Assembly (NCBI RefSeq): GCF_019823105.1
Contig: NZ_CP081958.1
Location: 2,232,001 to 2,296,000, forward strand
DNA length: 64,000 nt
Source: Halobaculum magnesiiphilum
GTDB lineage: Archaea > Halobacteriota > Halobacteria > Halobacteriales > Haloferacaceae
Direction: 5' to 3'
Every line of letters begins with the position of its first letter. The first letter of the stretch is position 1. A program made the translations under genes and the position numbers. Under the pieces are notes generated by a model. It saw only the letters and a program-made list of their open reading frames with translations, had not been told where the DNA came from and ran no database searches. Of the stretch, positions 17,471-26,607 are shown in pieces.

Positions 17471-18207
17471 CTCGGGTACGTTCTGGACTCGGCGCTCTCT
17501 GTTTTCTCGCGAACTCGGCTTGTCCAGCGCGGACCTCCCACGCGCTTCCGTGAACTGCTCGTTTGCTACTCGCGTCGCGGTTCGCCCGCGAGTTCGACGG
17601 GCTGTCGAGGCCCGCATCACGTTTCGGCGGTCATTGACCGGTGCACGAAGTAGTACCAAAAATCTGGTTGGTATATTATATTATATGTATTCAAACATAC
17701 TAATGGCGGTTCGATTCTCACAGCGGTCCGGCCGAGGTCGGAGCCCTGATCGACCGACTGCCGCCGCGAGATTCCGGGCGTGATCGATCGGGGTCACAGC
17801 GTATCGGGCGGTCGTGTTCCTCACGAAGTTCTGTAGACGCTGTGGCGCCTCTGGTGTACTGGTCGCTGCTGGCCGGAAATCCGGGAACGCGTTCGTTTCG
17901 GTTCGACAGTGGCACGCAGTCAGGATCGCCGGCTCCTGATCGCGGGGGAGGCACGCCACCGTGACCGAGACTGCGTTGCGAGCGGGCTGTGGGTCGGTCG
18001 TCTACTACGGTTCCGAACAGCGTTCCGTGAGCGCCTGCGAGAAATCATCATATTCCAATGTATTCTCTAAAATTGATGGTTCTGTCGAACCGAGCCGACT
18101 TCGAACGTCGCCGACTCGTCTCGTTTCCGACCTCCTCCACACCACCGGGTCGATCCGATCGATGTCGTGTGACAGTTCGTGGTCTCCAGTGCAGTCACCT
18201 ACGTCAC

Positions 18208-18222
18208 ACAGCTTATAGCTGT
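18208..18222. promoter_or_regulatory. Perfect 6+3+6 palindrome
   Basis: ACAGCTTATAGCTGT, a 15-bp inverted repeat with 6-bp arms, 272 bp upstream of rdfA within an otherwise featureless gap; possible protein-binding site, unverified. Confidence 0.3.
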
Positions 18223-18478
18223 TTGGGGAATTGCGTCCGATCCGATCGCGAATGGTCCTGGTGGCCCCCGACCTCGAGGACAGGTACCGCCGTCTCGGGA
18301 CGTGGCCGGGACGACATCGACGGCTCCTTGCGGGTCGCGTCGCGCGAAGGTCAACTCATATATGCCTCTACTCCGTTGCAGCAACGCGTGCGCAGTAGTG
18401 ACCTATCCTCTCGGGAGCCAGTTACCCCCGAGGGCGCCGGTTCGAGGGCTGACGGACGTGACCGACTCCGGTCCGTTC

Positions 18479-18484
18479 GGGAGG
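18479..18484 (+). promoter_or_regulatory. Shine-Dalgarno of rdfA
   Basis: GGGAGG about 9 bases before ATG 18494. It fixes this ATG as start and indicates a leadered transcript, unlike most genes in the window. Confidence 0.5.
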
Positions 18485-18493
18485 AACGACGGC

Positions 18494-19126
18494 ATGACTG
18501 AGTCCGATCTGAGCGGCCATCAGAAGGAGCGGAAGATCGTTCGTGTCATGCGAACGTACGATCTGGACCACTTGGAGGTCCAGCTCGTCAACCGGTGGAC
18601 CGGTACCGGCGAGGAGCAGTTCACGATCCGGGAACTCGCTCGGTGGTTCAACGTGCGGGTGGTCGAGCGTGCGATGGAGGACCACGATGTCAGCTTCGAC
18701 GGGTTGGTCCCGGACCCGGAGACGGTGTACGACGCGATCGACGCCGACGACCCGGACGAACACCAGGAGCGCGTGCTCGAGGCGCTCAGGGACAGTGGCT
18801 TTCCCGTCGACGACCTCGCCGAGGACCTCCCCCACTGGCGGTCCGTCTACGCCTGGCTCACCGAGGACAAGGAGGTCGAGGGCGGGAACACGCGCGAGCC
18901 GCTGACTCCCCAGCGCGGGCAAGAACGGATCGACAAGCTCCTCTCTCGCGTCGAACGGGTGAGCGACTCGACGCTCTCCCAGCTCGCTCGGAACCGGGAG
19001 GGGGAGGTTCCGGACGCGGAGGTATCCGTTCGACTCCGTGTGAAGTGTTCCGAGTGCGAGCACACGTGCGTTCACCGCGAGTGGATCCAGGCCGGTGGCT
19101 GTCCCAACTGTACGGATCCGGCGTGA
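18494..19126 (+). CDS. rdfA: Rod-determining factor RdfA
   Basis: 210 aa. N-terminus MTESDLSGHQKERKIVRVM, an HTH-like helical region around FTIRELARWFNVRVVERAM, then an acidic middle, and a C-terminal zinc ribbon CSECEHTC...GGCPNC with four cysteines. This matches haloarchaeal RdfA, a protein reported to be required for rod formation in Haloferax volcanii. The Shine-Dalgarno nine bases upstream sets the start. Convergent with an archaea-specific SMC-related gene, a recurring genomic partnership. The mechanism is unknown; the zinc ribbon and helices suggest nucleic-acid or protein binding. Confidence 0.85.
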   Translation: MTESDLSGHQKERKIVRVMRTYDLDHLEVQLVNRWTGTGEEQFTIRELARWFNVRVVERAMEDHDVSFDGLVPDPETVYDAIDADDPDEHQERVLEALRDSGFPVDDLAEDLPHWRSVYAWLTEDKEVEGGNTREPLTPQRGQERIDKLLSRVERVSDSTLSQLARNREGEVPDAEVSVRLRVKCSECEHTCVHREWIQAGGCPNCTDPA

Positions 19127-19224
19127 GACCCGTCGTTCGGACCCGCCGTGCCGATTCGTAACGGTTCGTCCCGCGACCCACGCGGTCGGACGGGTCCGAC
19201 TCGCCAGCCCGGACGGGAGCGGCG

Positions 19225-21234
19225 CTACGGTCTCGGGTACTCGACCGTGTTGACCGTTCCCGTGACGGAGTCGAGGTGCCGGGAGTGGGCCGGAAGGAGG
19301 GCCGCGACGAGGTAGTCGGTCCGCTCCTCGACGTAGTCCAGGAGTCGGGCGATCCGGGCGGAGTCGATCATCTCCACGGAGTCCAGGACGACCACCGGCG
19401 AGATGTCGCCGATGTCGTGGACGAGATAGCCGGTGAGGGCCGTGACCATCCCGACGACCTCGCGCTCGGATTCCGAGAGGGTGTCGACGGTGTCGCGCAC
19501 CGTCTTCCCCCGGTCCGTCTCCCGGCTGACCCGGAGTCGGAACTCCTCGTCCAGCCGCTCGAGCCGGATCCCGTCGACGTTCTCGTATTCGAGGAGGTCG
19601 AGGACCTCGTCGACTCGGTCGTTGAACCTCGCCTCCAGCTCACGCTCCCGGTTCTCGATCTGGTTCTTGACCTCGTCCAGCTCCGTCGTCACCTCGTCGA
19701 GGGCTTCCTCGACCTCCGCCTGCGCGTCCACCGTCTCGGCGTTCGTCTCGATCCTGTCGGTGACCGCGTCGAGTTCCTCCCGCTTGTCACCGAGCGCGGA
19801 CCGGGTTTCCCGCAGGTCGGCTTTGGCGTCGGTCAGCTCCTCGACCTCGTCACCCCCGCGTTCGGCCATCTGCTCTTCGATCTCGGCCAACGCCTCCTTC
19901 TTCTCCTCGACGGTGGCCCTCGCTTCCTCGACCTCCTCGCGCTTGGATTCGAGCCGCCGCTGGTCGGTTTCGATCTCCGCCTCCAGCGTCTCCCTCCGTG
20001 CGCGCTTCGACTCGTACCTGCTGATCTGGTCGACGACGACGCTGCGTCGGGACTCCAGGCGCTCGATCTCCTCGTCCAGTTCGTCCCGCTTCCCTTCGAG
20101 CTGGGTTCTCAGCGAGGAGAGCTGGACCCTGAGCCGCTCCAACTGATCGAGCCCGACCGTGCTCCCGCAGACGCTGCACTGCGTCCGTTCGTCCGTCTCG
20201 TCGCCGACCAACGAGGACTCGATGTCGATCCCCTCCCCCGGGGAGGGACCGTTCGCGAGTGGCCCGTCCGGGATCTCGCCGGCGTCGAGACCGAGCGATC
20301 CGACGATCGCCTCACCGGCGAGGTCTCCCGAGCGGAGTTCGTCGTGGGCATCGATAACGGCGTCCAGTTTGTCGATGTTCGTCCTGACCCGCGACCGCCT
20401 GTTCCGGAGCTCGCGGAGTTCGCCGGCGAGGTCGTCCCGTTCGGCTCGCGTCTCCTCGATGTCGATGTCGGGGACGGCCAGGTCGTCCAGGGACGCCCGG
20501 GCGGCGGACAGGCTGTTCTCGATGGATCGGAGCGTTCGCTTGCGACTTCGAAGGGTGCTCTCGGCCTCCGTCAGCTCCTCCTCGAGCTCGGCCACGACGT
20601 CGGACTCCTCCCCGGGATCCGAAACCCGCTTCTCGAGCTCCTCGACCCGCTCCGCGAGCCGATCGCGTTCGGCGGTCAGCTCCTCGATCTCGGTCTCCAG
20701 TCGGTTCCGGTCCGCCTCCAGTCCGACGAGCGTCCGTTTGGCTTCCTCGATGGTGTCGAGTTCGTCCCGGAGGGCGTCGCGCCGCTCCCTGAGTTCGGCC
20801 TCACGCTCGGCGAGCGCGTCACGGTCGACCGGTTGCAACAGGAGATCGTAGAGGTCGCCGCCCCGCTCGACGGTCCGTCGGATCTCGTTGTCCTCCAGGA
20901 GGAACGCGAATAGTTCCGCGGACCGAACGCGCTCCGTGTCGCTGAGGACCCCCGATCCGCTCCACACGTCCCGGCTCCCCTCCCTGCTGACGGTCCGCGT
21001 GTACGTTTCCCCGTCCATCTCGATCGTGACCTGCCCCTCGGCCGCCCCTCGACGGACCGTTCCCACGGACGAGCCCATCCCGGAGATGAGCGCCCGCAGG
21101 AAGGAACTCCTGTTCGTCGCGTTCTCGCCGACCAGCGCGTTCACGCCGTTCGTCAGGTCGACGGTCGTCTCACGGATCCCGCCGACGTCCGTCACCTCGA
21201 CGGTGATCTGATCCGGAACGACTTGCGTTGACAT
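19225..21234 (-). CDS. Archaea-specific SMC-related protein (ASRP)
   Basis: 669 aa. Head-hinge-head layout: N-terminal P-loop region, long coiled coils (about 140-340 and 365-545), a central zinc-hook-like CSVC (Cys353, Cys356) and a C-terminal Walker B-like PVVVLDSVEMIDSARI. The Walker A is degenerate: GENATNRSS (36-44) lacks the Gly-Lys of GxxxxGK[S/T], a trait of this archaeal family, so ATP binding or hydrolysis may be altered. The start MSTQVVPDQ at 21234 is preferred over an in-frame start nine codons earlier. Pairs convergently with rdfA; a shared role in cell shape or chromosome organisation is plausible but inferred. Confidence 0.85.
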   Translation of the reverse strand: MSTQVVPDQITVEVTDVGGIRETTVDLTNGVNALVGENATNRSSFLRALISGMGSSVGTVRRGAAEGQVTIEMDGETYTRTVSREGSRDVWSGSGVLSDTERVRSAELFAFLLEDNEIRRTVERGGDLYDLLLQPVDRDALAEREAELRERRDALRDELDTIEEAKRTLVGLEADRNRLETEIEELTAERDRLAERVEELEKRVSDPGEESDVVAELEEELTEAESTLRSRKRTLRSIENSLSAARASLDDLAVPDIDIEETRAERDDLAGELRELRNRRSRVRTNIDKLDAVIDAHDELRSGDLAGEAIVGSLGLDAGEIPDGPLANGPSPGEGIDIESSLVGDETDERTQCSVCGSTVGLDQLERLRVQLSSLRTQLEGKRDELDEEIERLESRRSVVVDQISRYESKRARRETLEAEIETDQRRLESKREEVEEARATVEEKKEALAEIEEQMAERGGDEVEELTDAKADLRETRSALGDKREELDAVTDRIETNAETVDAQAEVEEALDEVTTELDEVKNQIENRERELEARFNDRVDEVLDLLEYENVDGIRLERLDEEFRLRVSRETDRGKTVRDTVDTLSESEREVVGMVTALTGYLVHDIGDISPVVVLDSVEMIDSARIARLLDYVEERTDYLVAALLPAHSRHLDSVTGTVNTVEYPRP

Positions 21235-21415
21235 ACGTGTCCGCAACCGAGGGATCGACATACGTGTTTCTCACACGAGCGTATGTCTGTGTTACTACCT
21301 CGTTCGTGAACACTCCCGAAACACGGTGGGGGATGGGCGACGGTCACTGGGAGGGCGGCGGATGCAACGGGCCGAGCCGATGGACGGAACGTGTTCGCTG
21401 AGATCTCGGGGGCGC

Positions 21416-22231
21416 TCAACTGAACGTCGGGAAGTCGTCCTCCGTCTCGCCCATGTTCACGTTGACCTCGATAATGTTGGCGGTGTTGACCACCTGTTCG
21501 ACGATCTCGTCGTGGTACTCGGGGTTCTGCATTCGCTGGACCGGTCCCGAGACGCTCACCGAGCCGAGGACGCGACCGTGTCGGTTGCGGATCGGGGCGC
21601 CGATCGCCTGCAATCCCTTGATCTCCTCTTGGTCGTTGAGTGCGTATCCTCGCTCGCGCACGGTCTCCAACTCGTCGAACAGCTCCTCGGGGTCGGTGAT
21701 CGTCTCGTCGGTCTTCCCCGGGAGCCCGTACTGGTCGACGATCCACTCCACGCGTTCCCGCGGGAGATGGGCGAGTATCGCCTTCCCCGTGGCCGAGAAG
21801 TGGAGGTAGTCGGCCCGCTGGAGTTTGTTCACCTGGTAGCTGGTACCCACCGCCTTCTCGCCGCTTACCTTGTAGAGGTTCACGCTCAACCCGTGCTGTT
21901 CGGTCGCCAGGTGGGCGAACTCCCCGGTCTCCTCGGCGAGGGTGTCCAGATGCGACTTGCCGATCCGATACAGCGTGTTCTGATTTCGCACGTACTCCCC
22001 GACGAGCAGGAACTGCAGCGACAGCCGGTACGTGTCGTCCTCCTTCACGACGAACTTCTCCTCCCGGAGCGTACACAGGTAGTTGTACGCGACGCTCTTG
22101 GAGATGTCCAGGTGGTCCGCGAGTTCGGTGACGCCGGCGCCGTCGAGTTCCTTGAGCGCCCGCACGATCCCGAACGCACGCGACACCGTCTCCAGGGTCC
22201 GCGGCGACCCGGACGACGTGTCCTTGTTCAT
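21416..22231 (-). CDS. IclR-family transcriptional regulator
   Basis: 271 aa. N-terminal winged HTH (about 10-70; GVTELADHLDISKSVAYNYL as recognition helices) and C-terminal IclR effector domain (about 85-260; YLHFSATGKAILAHLP, GIGAP-like LQAIGAPIRNRHG, GSVSVSGPVQRM). IclR proteins bind palindromes as dimers and sense small carbon or nitrogen metabolites. A 17-bp palindrome overlaps its own promoter, suggesting autoregulation. Next to an amidohydrolase gene and upstream of a peptide-type ABC operon, which are its likely targets. Confidence 0.9.
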   Translation of the reverse strand: MNKDTSSGSPRTLETVSRAFGIVRALKELDGAGVTELADHLDISKSVAYNYLCTLREEKFVVKEDDTYRLSLQFLLVGEYVRNQNTLYRIGKSHLDTLAEETGEFAHLATEQHGLSVNLYKVSGEKAVGTSYQVNKLQRADYLHFSATGKAILAHLPRERVEWIVDQYGLPGKTDETITDPEELFDELETVRERGYALNDQEEIKGLQAIGAPIRNRHGRVLGSVSVSGPVQRMQNPEYHDEIVEQVVNTANIIEVNVNMGETEDDFPTFS

Positions 22232-22261
22232 GGGTACCGATCAGGTCCGGACCACATAGTC

Positions 22262-22278
22262 GTTTGTATTTCACAAAC
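22262..22278. promoter_or_regulatory. Palindromic operator candidate for IclR regulator
   Basis: GTTTGT-ATTTC-ACAAAC, perfect 6-bp inverted arms with 5-bp spacer, 31-47 bp upstream of the IclR start and overlapping the AT-rich core promoter position. Size and placement fit IclR autoregulation. Confidence 0.5.
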
Positions 22279-22482
22279 CATCGGCCCCGGACGGACAACA
22301 GGAGTACCTCGTATCGGATGCTTCGCTCCGTGGATCGCCAGTCCCTCGCCGTTCACTCGGCGTTCGCTCGACGCCCGGCTCGTCCGGTACGCCGTACACA
22401 CGGACCTCAGTCCCGCTCGCTCGGCTCTCCGAGTCGGTTCGTACAGCGAGAACGCCAGCGATCGCGAGGAACGACGTTCGGG

Positions 22483-23730
22483 TTACTCGGTGGAGAGGGA
22501 TGCAACCGCGTGGGCCATGACGCGAGTCACCGTCGCACAGTCCTCCCAGTCGGTCCACTCGCGCGGGTTGTGCGAGACGCCGTCGACGGACGGCGCGAAC
22601 AGCAGCGCCGCGTCCGTGACGGTGCCGATGTGCATCGTGTCGTGGCCCGCCCCGGAGTGGAGATCCATCGTCTCGACGTTCGCGGCGTCGCCGGCCTCCC
22701 GGAGCGTTCGTCTGAGTCGAGGGCTCATCTCGACGGGTCTGCGGTCCCACGCGTGGTCGAAGGTCGTCGTGACCGGCCGTTCTCGTTTCAACCGGGACAG
22801 GCTCTCGCGGGCGGCGGCCGTGATCGACTCGATCGAGTCGTAGCTCACGTCACGGACGTCGATCGTCAGGTCGACCGACCCGGGGATGACGTTCGGCGCG
22901 TTGGGCGAGACGTCCAGCTTGCCGACGGTCGCGACCGCCGTGTCGCGGACGCCGGGACGCTCGTCCGTCGCCGCCTCGACATCCAGCACGAGTTCGCTGG
23001 CCGCCGCCAACGCGTCCGAGCGTTCCTCCATCGACGTCGACCCGGCGTGGTTCGCCTCGCCGACGATCTCGACGTGACACCGAGTGAGCCCGACGATACT
23101 CGAGACGATCCCGACGGGAACGCCCGCGTCGACGAGCCGTTCGGACTGCTCGATGTGGATCTCGATCCACGCGTCCCACTCGGTCGCGTCGACGCGCCCG
23201 TCGCTCCGAAAGCCGATGTCCGCGAGCGCGTCGCCGAGCGGGACCTCGTTCCCGTCGCGGATCGCGAGCGCCTCCTCGACGGTGAGTTCGCCGACGGCGA
23301 CCCCCGACCCGATGAGCCCGCCGCCGAATCGCTGCCCCTCCTCCTCGGTGAACGAGACGACCTCGATCGGGCGATCCGGTTCGATACCCTCCTCCTGAAG
23401 CGTCCGAATCGCTTCGAGCGCGGCGTACACGCCGAGGGGGCCGTCGAAGATGCCCCCCTCGGGGACCGAATCGAGGTGGCTTCCCATCGCGACCGCGTCG
23501 GCGTCGGGGTCGGCGCTCTCCGGGCACCAGCGACCGACGACGTTCCCGACTCCGTCGATCCGGACGGTCAAGCCGGCATCCCGAAGGCGCTCGCACAGGA
23601 ACTCGCGAGCACGACGGTCGGCCGTCGTTCCCGTGAGCACCGTCCGCCCGTTCCCCTCCTCCGACGGTACCGCCCCGAACTCGGCCGTCGCCTCGAGGTC
23701 GCTCCGCAGGCGCTTGCGATTGACTTCCAT
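22483..23730 (-). CDS. Zn-dependent amidohydrolase, M20 family (HyuC/AllC type)
   Basis: 415 aa. Metal and active-site blocks: GSHLDSVPEGGIFDGPLGV (His and Asp ligands), FTEEEGQRFGGG (general-base Glu and ligand Glu), IEIHIEQ (ligand His), NHAGSTSM (dimerisation-domain His) and SGAGHDTMHI; C-terminal GVSHNPREW carries the last His. This combination marks N-carbamoyl-L-amino-acid hydrolase / allantoate amidohydrolase / beta-ureidopropionase. It would release ammonia or carbamate from an N-carbamoyl substrate in the cytoplasm. Lies between the IclR gene and the divergent ABC operon, suggesting the ABC system imports its substrate. Confidence 0.9.
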   Translation of the reverse strand: MEVNRKRLRSDLEATAEFGAVPSEEGNGRTVLTGTTADRRAREFLCERLRDAGLTVRIDGVGNVVGRWCPESADPDADAVAMGSHLDSVPEGGIFDGPLGVYAALEAIRTLQEEGIEPDRPIEVVSFTEEEGQRFGGGLIGSGVAVGELTVEEALAIRDGNEVPLGDALADIGFRSDGRVDATEWDAWIEIHIEQSERLVDAGVPVGIVSSIVGLTRCHVEIVGEANHAGSTSMEERSDALAAASELVLDVEAATDERPGVRDTAVATVGKLDVSPNAPNVIPGSVDLTIDVRDVSYDSIESITAAARESLSRLKRERPVTTTFDHAWDRRPVEMSPRLRRTLREAGDAANVETMDLHSGAGHDTMHIGTVTDAALLFAPSVDGVSHNPREWTDWEDCATVTRVMAHAVASLSTE

Positions 23731-23936
23731 GAGGTACTCTCTGAGTCTCGGGGCCCGCTATATTACTCTACGGTACCCGTCGGGACGACTGCTCGCGCTT
23801 CGGTATCGTCCTCGCGTGCGCCTCGACGACCGGAGCCGCCGACGGTCGGTCGATATCCGCACACGCCAGGCGACGGACAGTCGGTCTTCGATCGCGTCTC
23901 CGCAGACACGTCGAACGGCCGATCGGACAGTGACCC

Positions 23937-23947
23937 AAATACTTATG
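23937..23947 (+). promoter_or_regulatory. TATA-type promoter of peptide-type ABC operon
   Basis: AAATACTTATG centred about 31 bp before ATG 23974, in an AT-rich patch between divergent genes. Confidence 0.45.
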
Positions 23948-23973
23948 TAGGGTGAATCGAACGTAGCAGATGT

Positions 23974-25632
23974 ATGCAAGACGGTAGCAAGGGGTCAGAT
24001 CCCTCGGATAGCCGCAGCACTAGGCGTCGTGCGTTCCTCAGCGCGGTCGGCGCGACGGGCGTGTCCGCGCTCGCCGGCTGCGCCGGAAGCGACTCGGGTT
24101 CAACCGACAGCGACAGTGACGGGGGCGGCGATGGTGGGTCCGACGGCGGCGGAGAGAGCACGCCGACGGCCGATCCCGGCGGCGCACAGGTCGGCGGCAC
24201 GCTCCAGTGGGGCGGAGCCGTCCCCGTGCAGGGGCTCGACCCGCACATCGACACCTCGGCGGCGTCCAAGCGCGTCCTCGAGAACATCTACGAGGAGTTG
24301 GTGAAGCTCCAGGACGACTACTCGCTTGAACCGCACCTGGCGAAGTCTCTGGAGCAGACGGAGGACAACACGCTGCTGTCGATGGAACTGCGCGAGGGCG
24401 TCACCTTCCACGACGGCTCGGAGATGACCTCCGAGGACGTGCTGGCGACCTACGAGCGCGTCCAGAACGGCGACTTCCTTGCCACGGGCTTCTTCGAGAA
24501 CGTCGAGGAGCTCCGGGCGCCCGACGACTATACCTTCGAGATCAAGCTGAACCGGCCGTTCGCGCCGTTCATCGCCAAGATGGCGACGGCCGAGCTCGCG
24601 ATCATGCCGGCCGAGAACGCCGCGAAAGACCAGGTCGAGGAGCCGATCGGGACCGGTCCCTACCGGTTCGAGAGCCGGGAGGTCGAGACCTCGTTCACGA
24701 TGAGTCGCTACGAGGACTACTGGGGCGCCAGCGACGAGGACGGCCCCTTCATCGACGAGATCGTCAAAAGCGAGATCCCCGACCCCAGCGTCCGCCTGCA
24801 GTCGTTCAACGCGGGCGAGTACGACTTCATCAACGGCATCGCGCCGCGGGACGCCGAGAGCGTCCGCAACAACTCCAACGTCCGCTTCGAGACGCAGTTC
24901 CCGAAGTCGCTCGTGTACCTCGGGCTGAACTGCGACCGCGAGCCCTTCGACAACAAGGACGCGCGGCTGGCGCTCGATTACGCCATCGACAAGGAGAAAG
25001 TCGCCGAGGCGGCCCTCTACGGCACCGGGCAGACGACCGCGTCGCCGGCGGCGCCCGGCAGCCCCTACGTCCACCCGGACCTCGGGCCGCGCGAGCGCGA
25101 CCTCGACAAGGTCCAGGAGCACCTCGACGCCGCGGGCATGTCCGACGGCTACTCGGCCACGTTCAAGATCCCGCAGTCGTACCCGACGCAGGTGCAGGGC
25201 GCGGAGGTGATCGCCGCCGACGCCGCCGAGGCCGGCATCGACCTGGAGATCCAGCAGATCACGTGGAGCACGTGGCTCTCGGACGTCTACTCGAACCGCG
25301 ACTTCCAGGCGACGACGAGTTCGTACCTCGCGCTGTGGTACCCGGACGTGTCGTTCTACAAGTTCCTCCACCCGAACGGGGCGTTCTTCTTCACCGGCTG
25401 GGAGAACGAGGAGTACAACTCCCTGGTCGAGGAGGCCCGCACGATCTACGACGAGGACGAGCGGGCGGACCTCTACCACGACGCGACCGAGATCCTGCAG
25501 GAGGAGCGCTCCGGGCACCTGTTGCTGTGGTGGCAGCCGAGCATCTACGCCGCCCAGCCCGAGTACAAGGGGCCGATGGGCGCGCCGGACGGGTCCACAC
25601 TCCAGTTCCAGGACAACTGGCTCGACCGGTAA
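23974..25632 (+). CDS. ABC transporter substrate-binding lipoprotein, peptide/opine type (SBP_bac_5)
   Basis: 552 aa. Tat signal STRRRAFLSAVGATG, lipobox LAGC, then an acidic Ser/Gly linker (about 35-65). The mature part is a DppA/OppA-class (cluster C) protein: GGTLQWGG at the first strand, LREGVTFHDGSEMTSEDV signature near 130, and DNKDARLALDYAIDKEKV mid-protein. It captures oligopeptides or similar amide compounds on the cell surface. First gene of a four-gene importer operon divergent from the amidohydrolase, which suggests ureido or amide ligands rather than ordinary peptides (inference). Confidence 0.9.
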   Translation: MQDGSKGSDPSDSRSTRRRAFLSAVGATGVSALAGCAGSDSGSTDSDSDGGGDGGSDGGGESTPTADPGGAQVGGTLQWGGAVPVQGLDPHIDTSAASKRVLENIYEELVKLQDDYSLEPHLAKSLEQTEDNTLLSMELREGVTFHDGSEMTSEDVLATYERVQNGDFLATGFFENVEELRAPDDYTFEIKLNRPFAPFIAKMATAELAIMPAENAAKDQVEEPIGTGPYRFESREVETSFTMSRYEDYWGASDEDGPFIDEIVKSEIPDPSVRLQSFNAGEYDFINGIAPRDAESVRNNSNVRFETQFPKSLVYLGLNCDREPFDNKDARLALDYAIDKEKVAEAALYGTGQTTASPAAPGSPYVHPDLGPRERDLDKVQEHLDAAGMSDGYSATFKIPQSYPTQVQGAEVIAADAAEAGIDLEIQQITWSTWLSDVYSNRDFQATTSSYLALWYPDVSFYKFLHPNGAFFFTGWENEEYNSLVEEARTIYDEDERADLYHDATEILQEERSGHLLLWWQPSIYAAQPEYKGPMGAPDGSTLQFQDNWLDR

Positions 25633-25653
25633 CCCCTCTCATTCTTCTCATCG

Positions 25654-26607
25654 ATGTACAACTACGTACTGCGCCGGATGGGATTCATGGCGGTGACGCT
25701 GTTTTTCGTCACGGTCATCGCGTTCGCCGTGACCAACATCCTGCCGGGAGACGTGGCCCTGCTCATCCTCGGGCCGAACGCGACGGAGGAATCGCTGGAG
25801 GCGCTCCGGACACAGATGGGACTCAACCGCCCGCTGTACGTCCGGTACCTCGACTGGGTCGTCGGACTGTTGCAGGGAGACATGGGGCAATCGCTCCGGT
25901 TCAGCGAGCCGGTCGCCGCGCTCGTCGCCGAGCGACTGCCGCGCTCGCTACTGTTGGCCGTGTCGGCCACGCTCGTCGCGGTCCTGCTGTCGATCCCGCT
26001 GGGCGTGTACGCCGCGGTGAACCAGAACGAGGCACCGGACATCTCGGCGTCGATGTTCGCGTTCGTCGGCATCTCGATGCCCATCTTCCTGTGGGGGCTG
26101 GTGTTCATCCTGCTGTTCGCGGTGGTGTTCAACTTCTTCCCGACCGGGGGGTACGTCCCGCCGAGCGAGGACCCGGTCGCGACGCTCTCACACCTCGTGT
26201 TGCCGGCCGGCGCGATGGGCTTCGCGCTCACCGCCTACATCATGCGCATGACTCGGTCGTCCATGATCGAGGTGCTCGGCGAGGAGTACATCAACCTCGC
26301 CCGGGCGAAGGGGATGAGCCAGCGCGTGATCGTGTTGCGACACGCGCTCAAGAACGCCGTCATCCCGGTGATCACGGTCATCGCGTTCCAGTTCAGCTAC
26401 GCCTTCGGCGGGGTCGTCGTCCTCGAGGAGGTGTTCTTCTGGCCCGGCATCGGCCGGCTGACGCTGACCGCGATCCAGAGTCGCGACATCCCCCTGATCC
26501 AGGGGTGCATCATCGTCGTCGCACTGATATACATGTTCTCGAACTTCGCGGCCGACCTGCTGTACGCCTACTTCGACCCGCGTATCCGCTACGGGGGTGA
26601 GGAGTGA
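25654..26607 (+). CDS. ABC permease, DppB type
   Basis: 317 aa, six transmembrane segments. DppB hallmarks: N-terminal YVLRRMGFMAVTLFFVTVI, LGLNRPLYVRYLDW-like block (MGLNRPLYVRYLDWVVGLLQ) and EAA loop EYINLARAKGMSQRVIVLRH. Last residues PRIRYGGEE are typical. Its TGA overlaps the next ATG (TGATG). Forms the channel with the DppC homologue. Confidence 0.92.
   Translation: MYNYVLRRMGFMAVTLFFVTVIAFAVTNILPGDVALLILGPNATEESLEALRTQMGLNRPLYVRYLDWVVGLLQGDMGQSLRFSEPVAALVAERLPRSLLLAVSATLVAVLLSIPLGVYAAVNQNEAPDISASMFAFVGISMPIFLWGLVFILLFAVVFNFFPTGGYVPPSEDPVATLSHLVLPAGAMGFALTAYIMRMTRSSMIEVLGEEYINLARAKGMSQRVIVLRHALKNAVIPVITVIAFQFSYAFGGVVVLEEVFFWPGIGRLTLTAIQSRDIPLIQGCIIVVALIYMFSNFAADLLYAYFDPRIRYGGEE

Larger units (their letters stand above)
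17471..18493. other. 1-kb intergenic region, no supported gene
   Basis: No credible coding frame on either strand: short open frames lack family features and codon bias. Two AT-rich islands (about 17650-17705 and 18040-18075) interrupt high-GC sequence. A perfect ACAGCT-TAT-AGCTGT inverted repeat lies at 18208-18222, and TATA-like CATATATG at about 18356 may start a leadered rdfA transcript. The remainder holds nothing I can identify. Confidence 0.5.

Noticed and set aside
17681-17959. Minus-strand frame in the gap before rdfA
   Set aside because: No recognisable domain, mixed composition, and no promoter or ribosome-binding site at its start.
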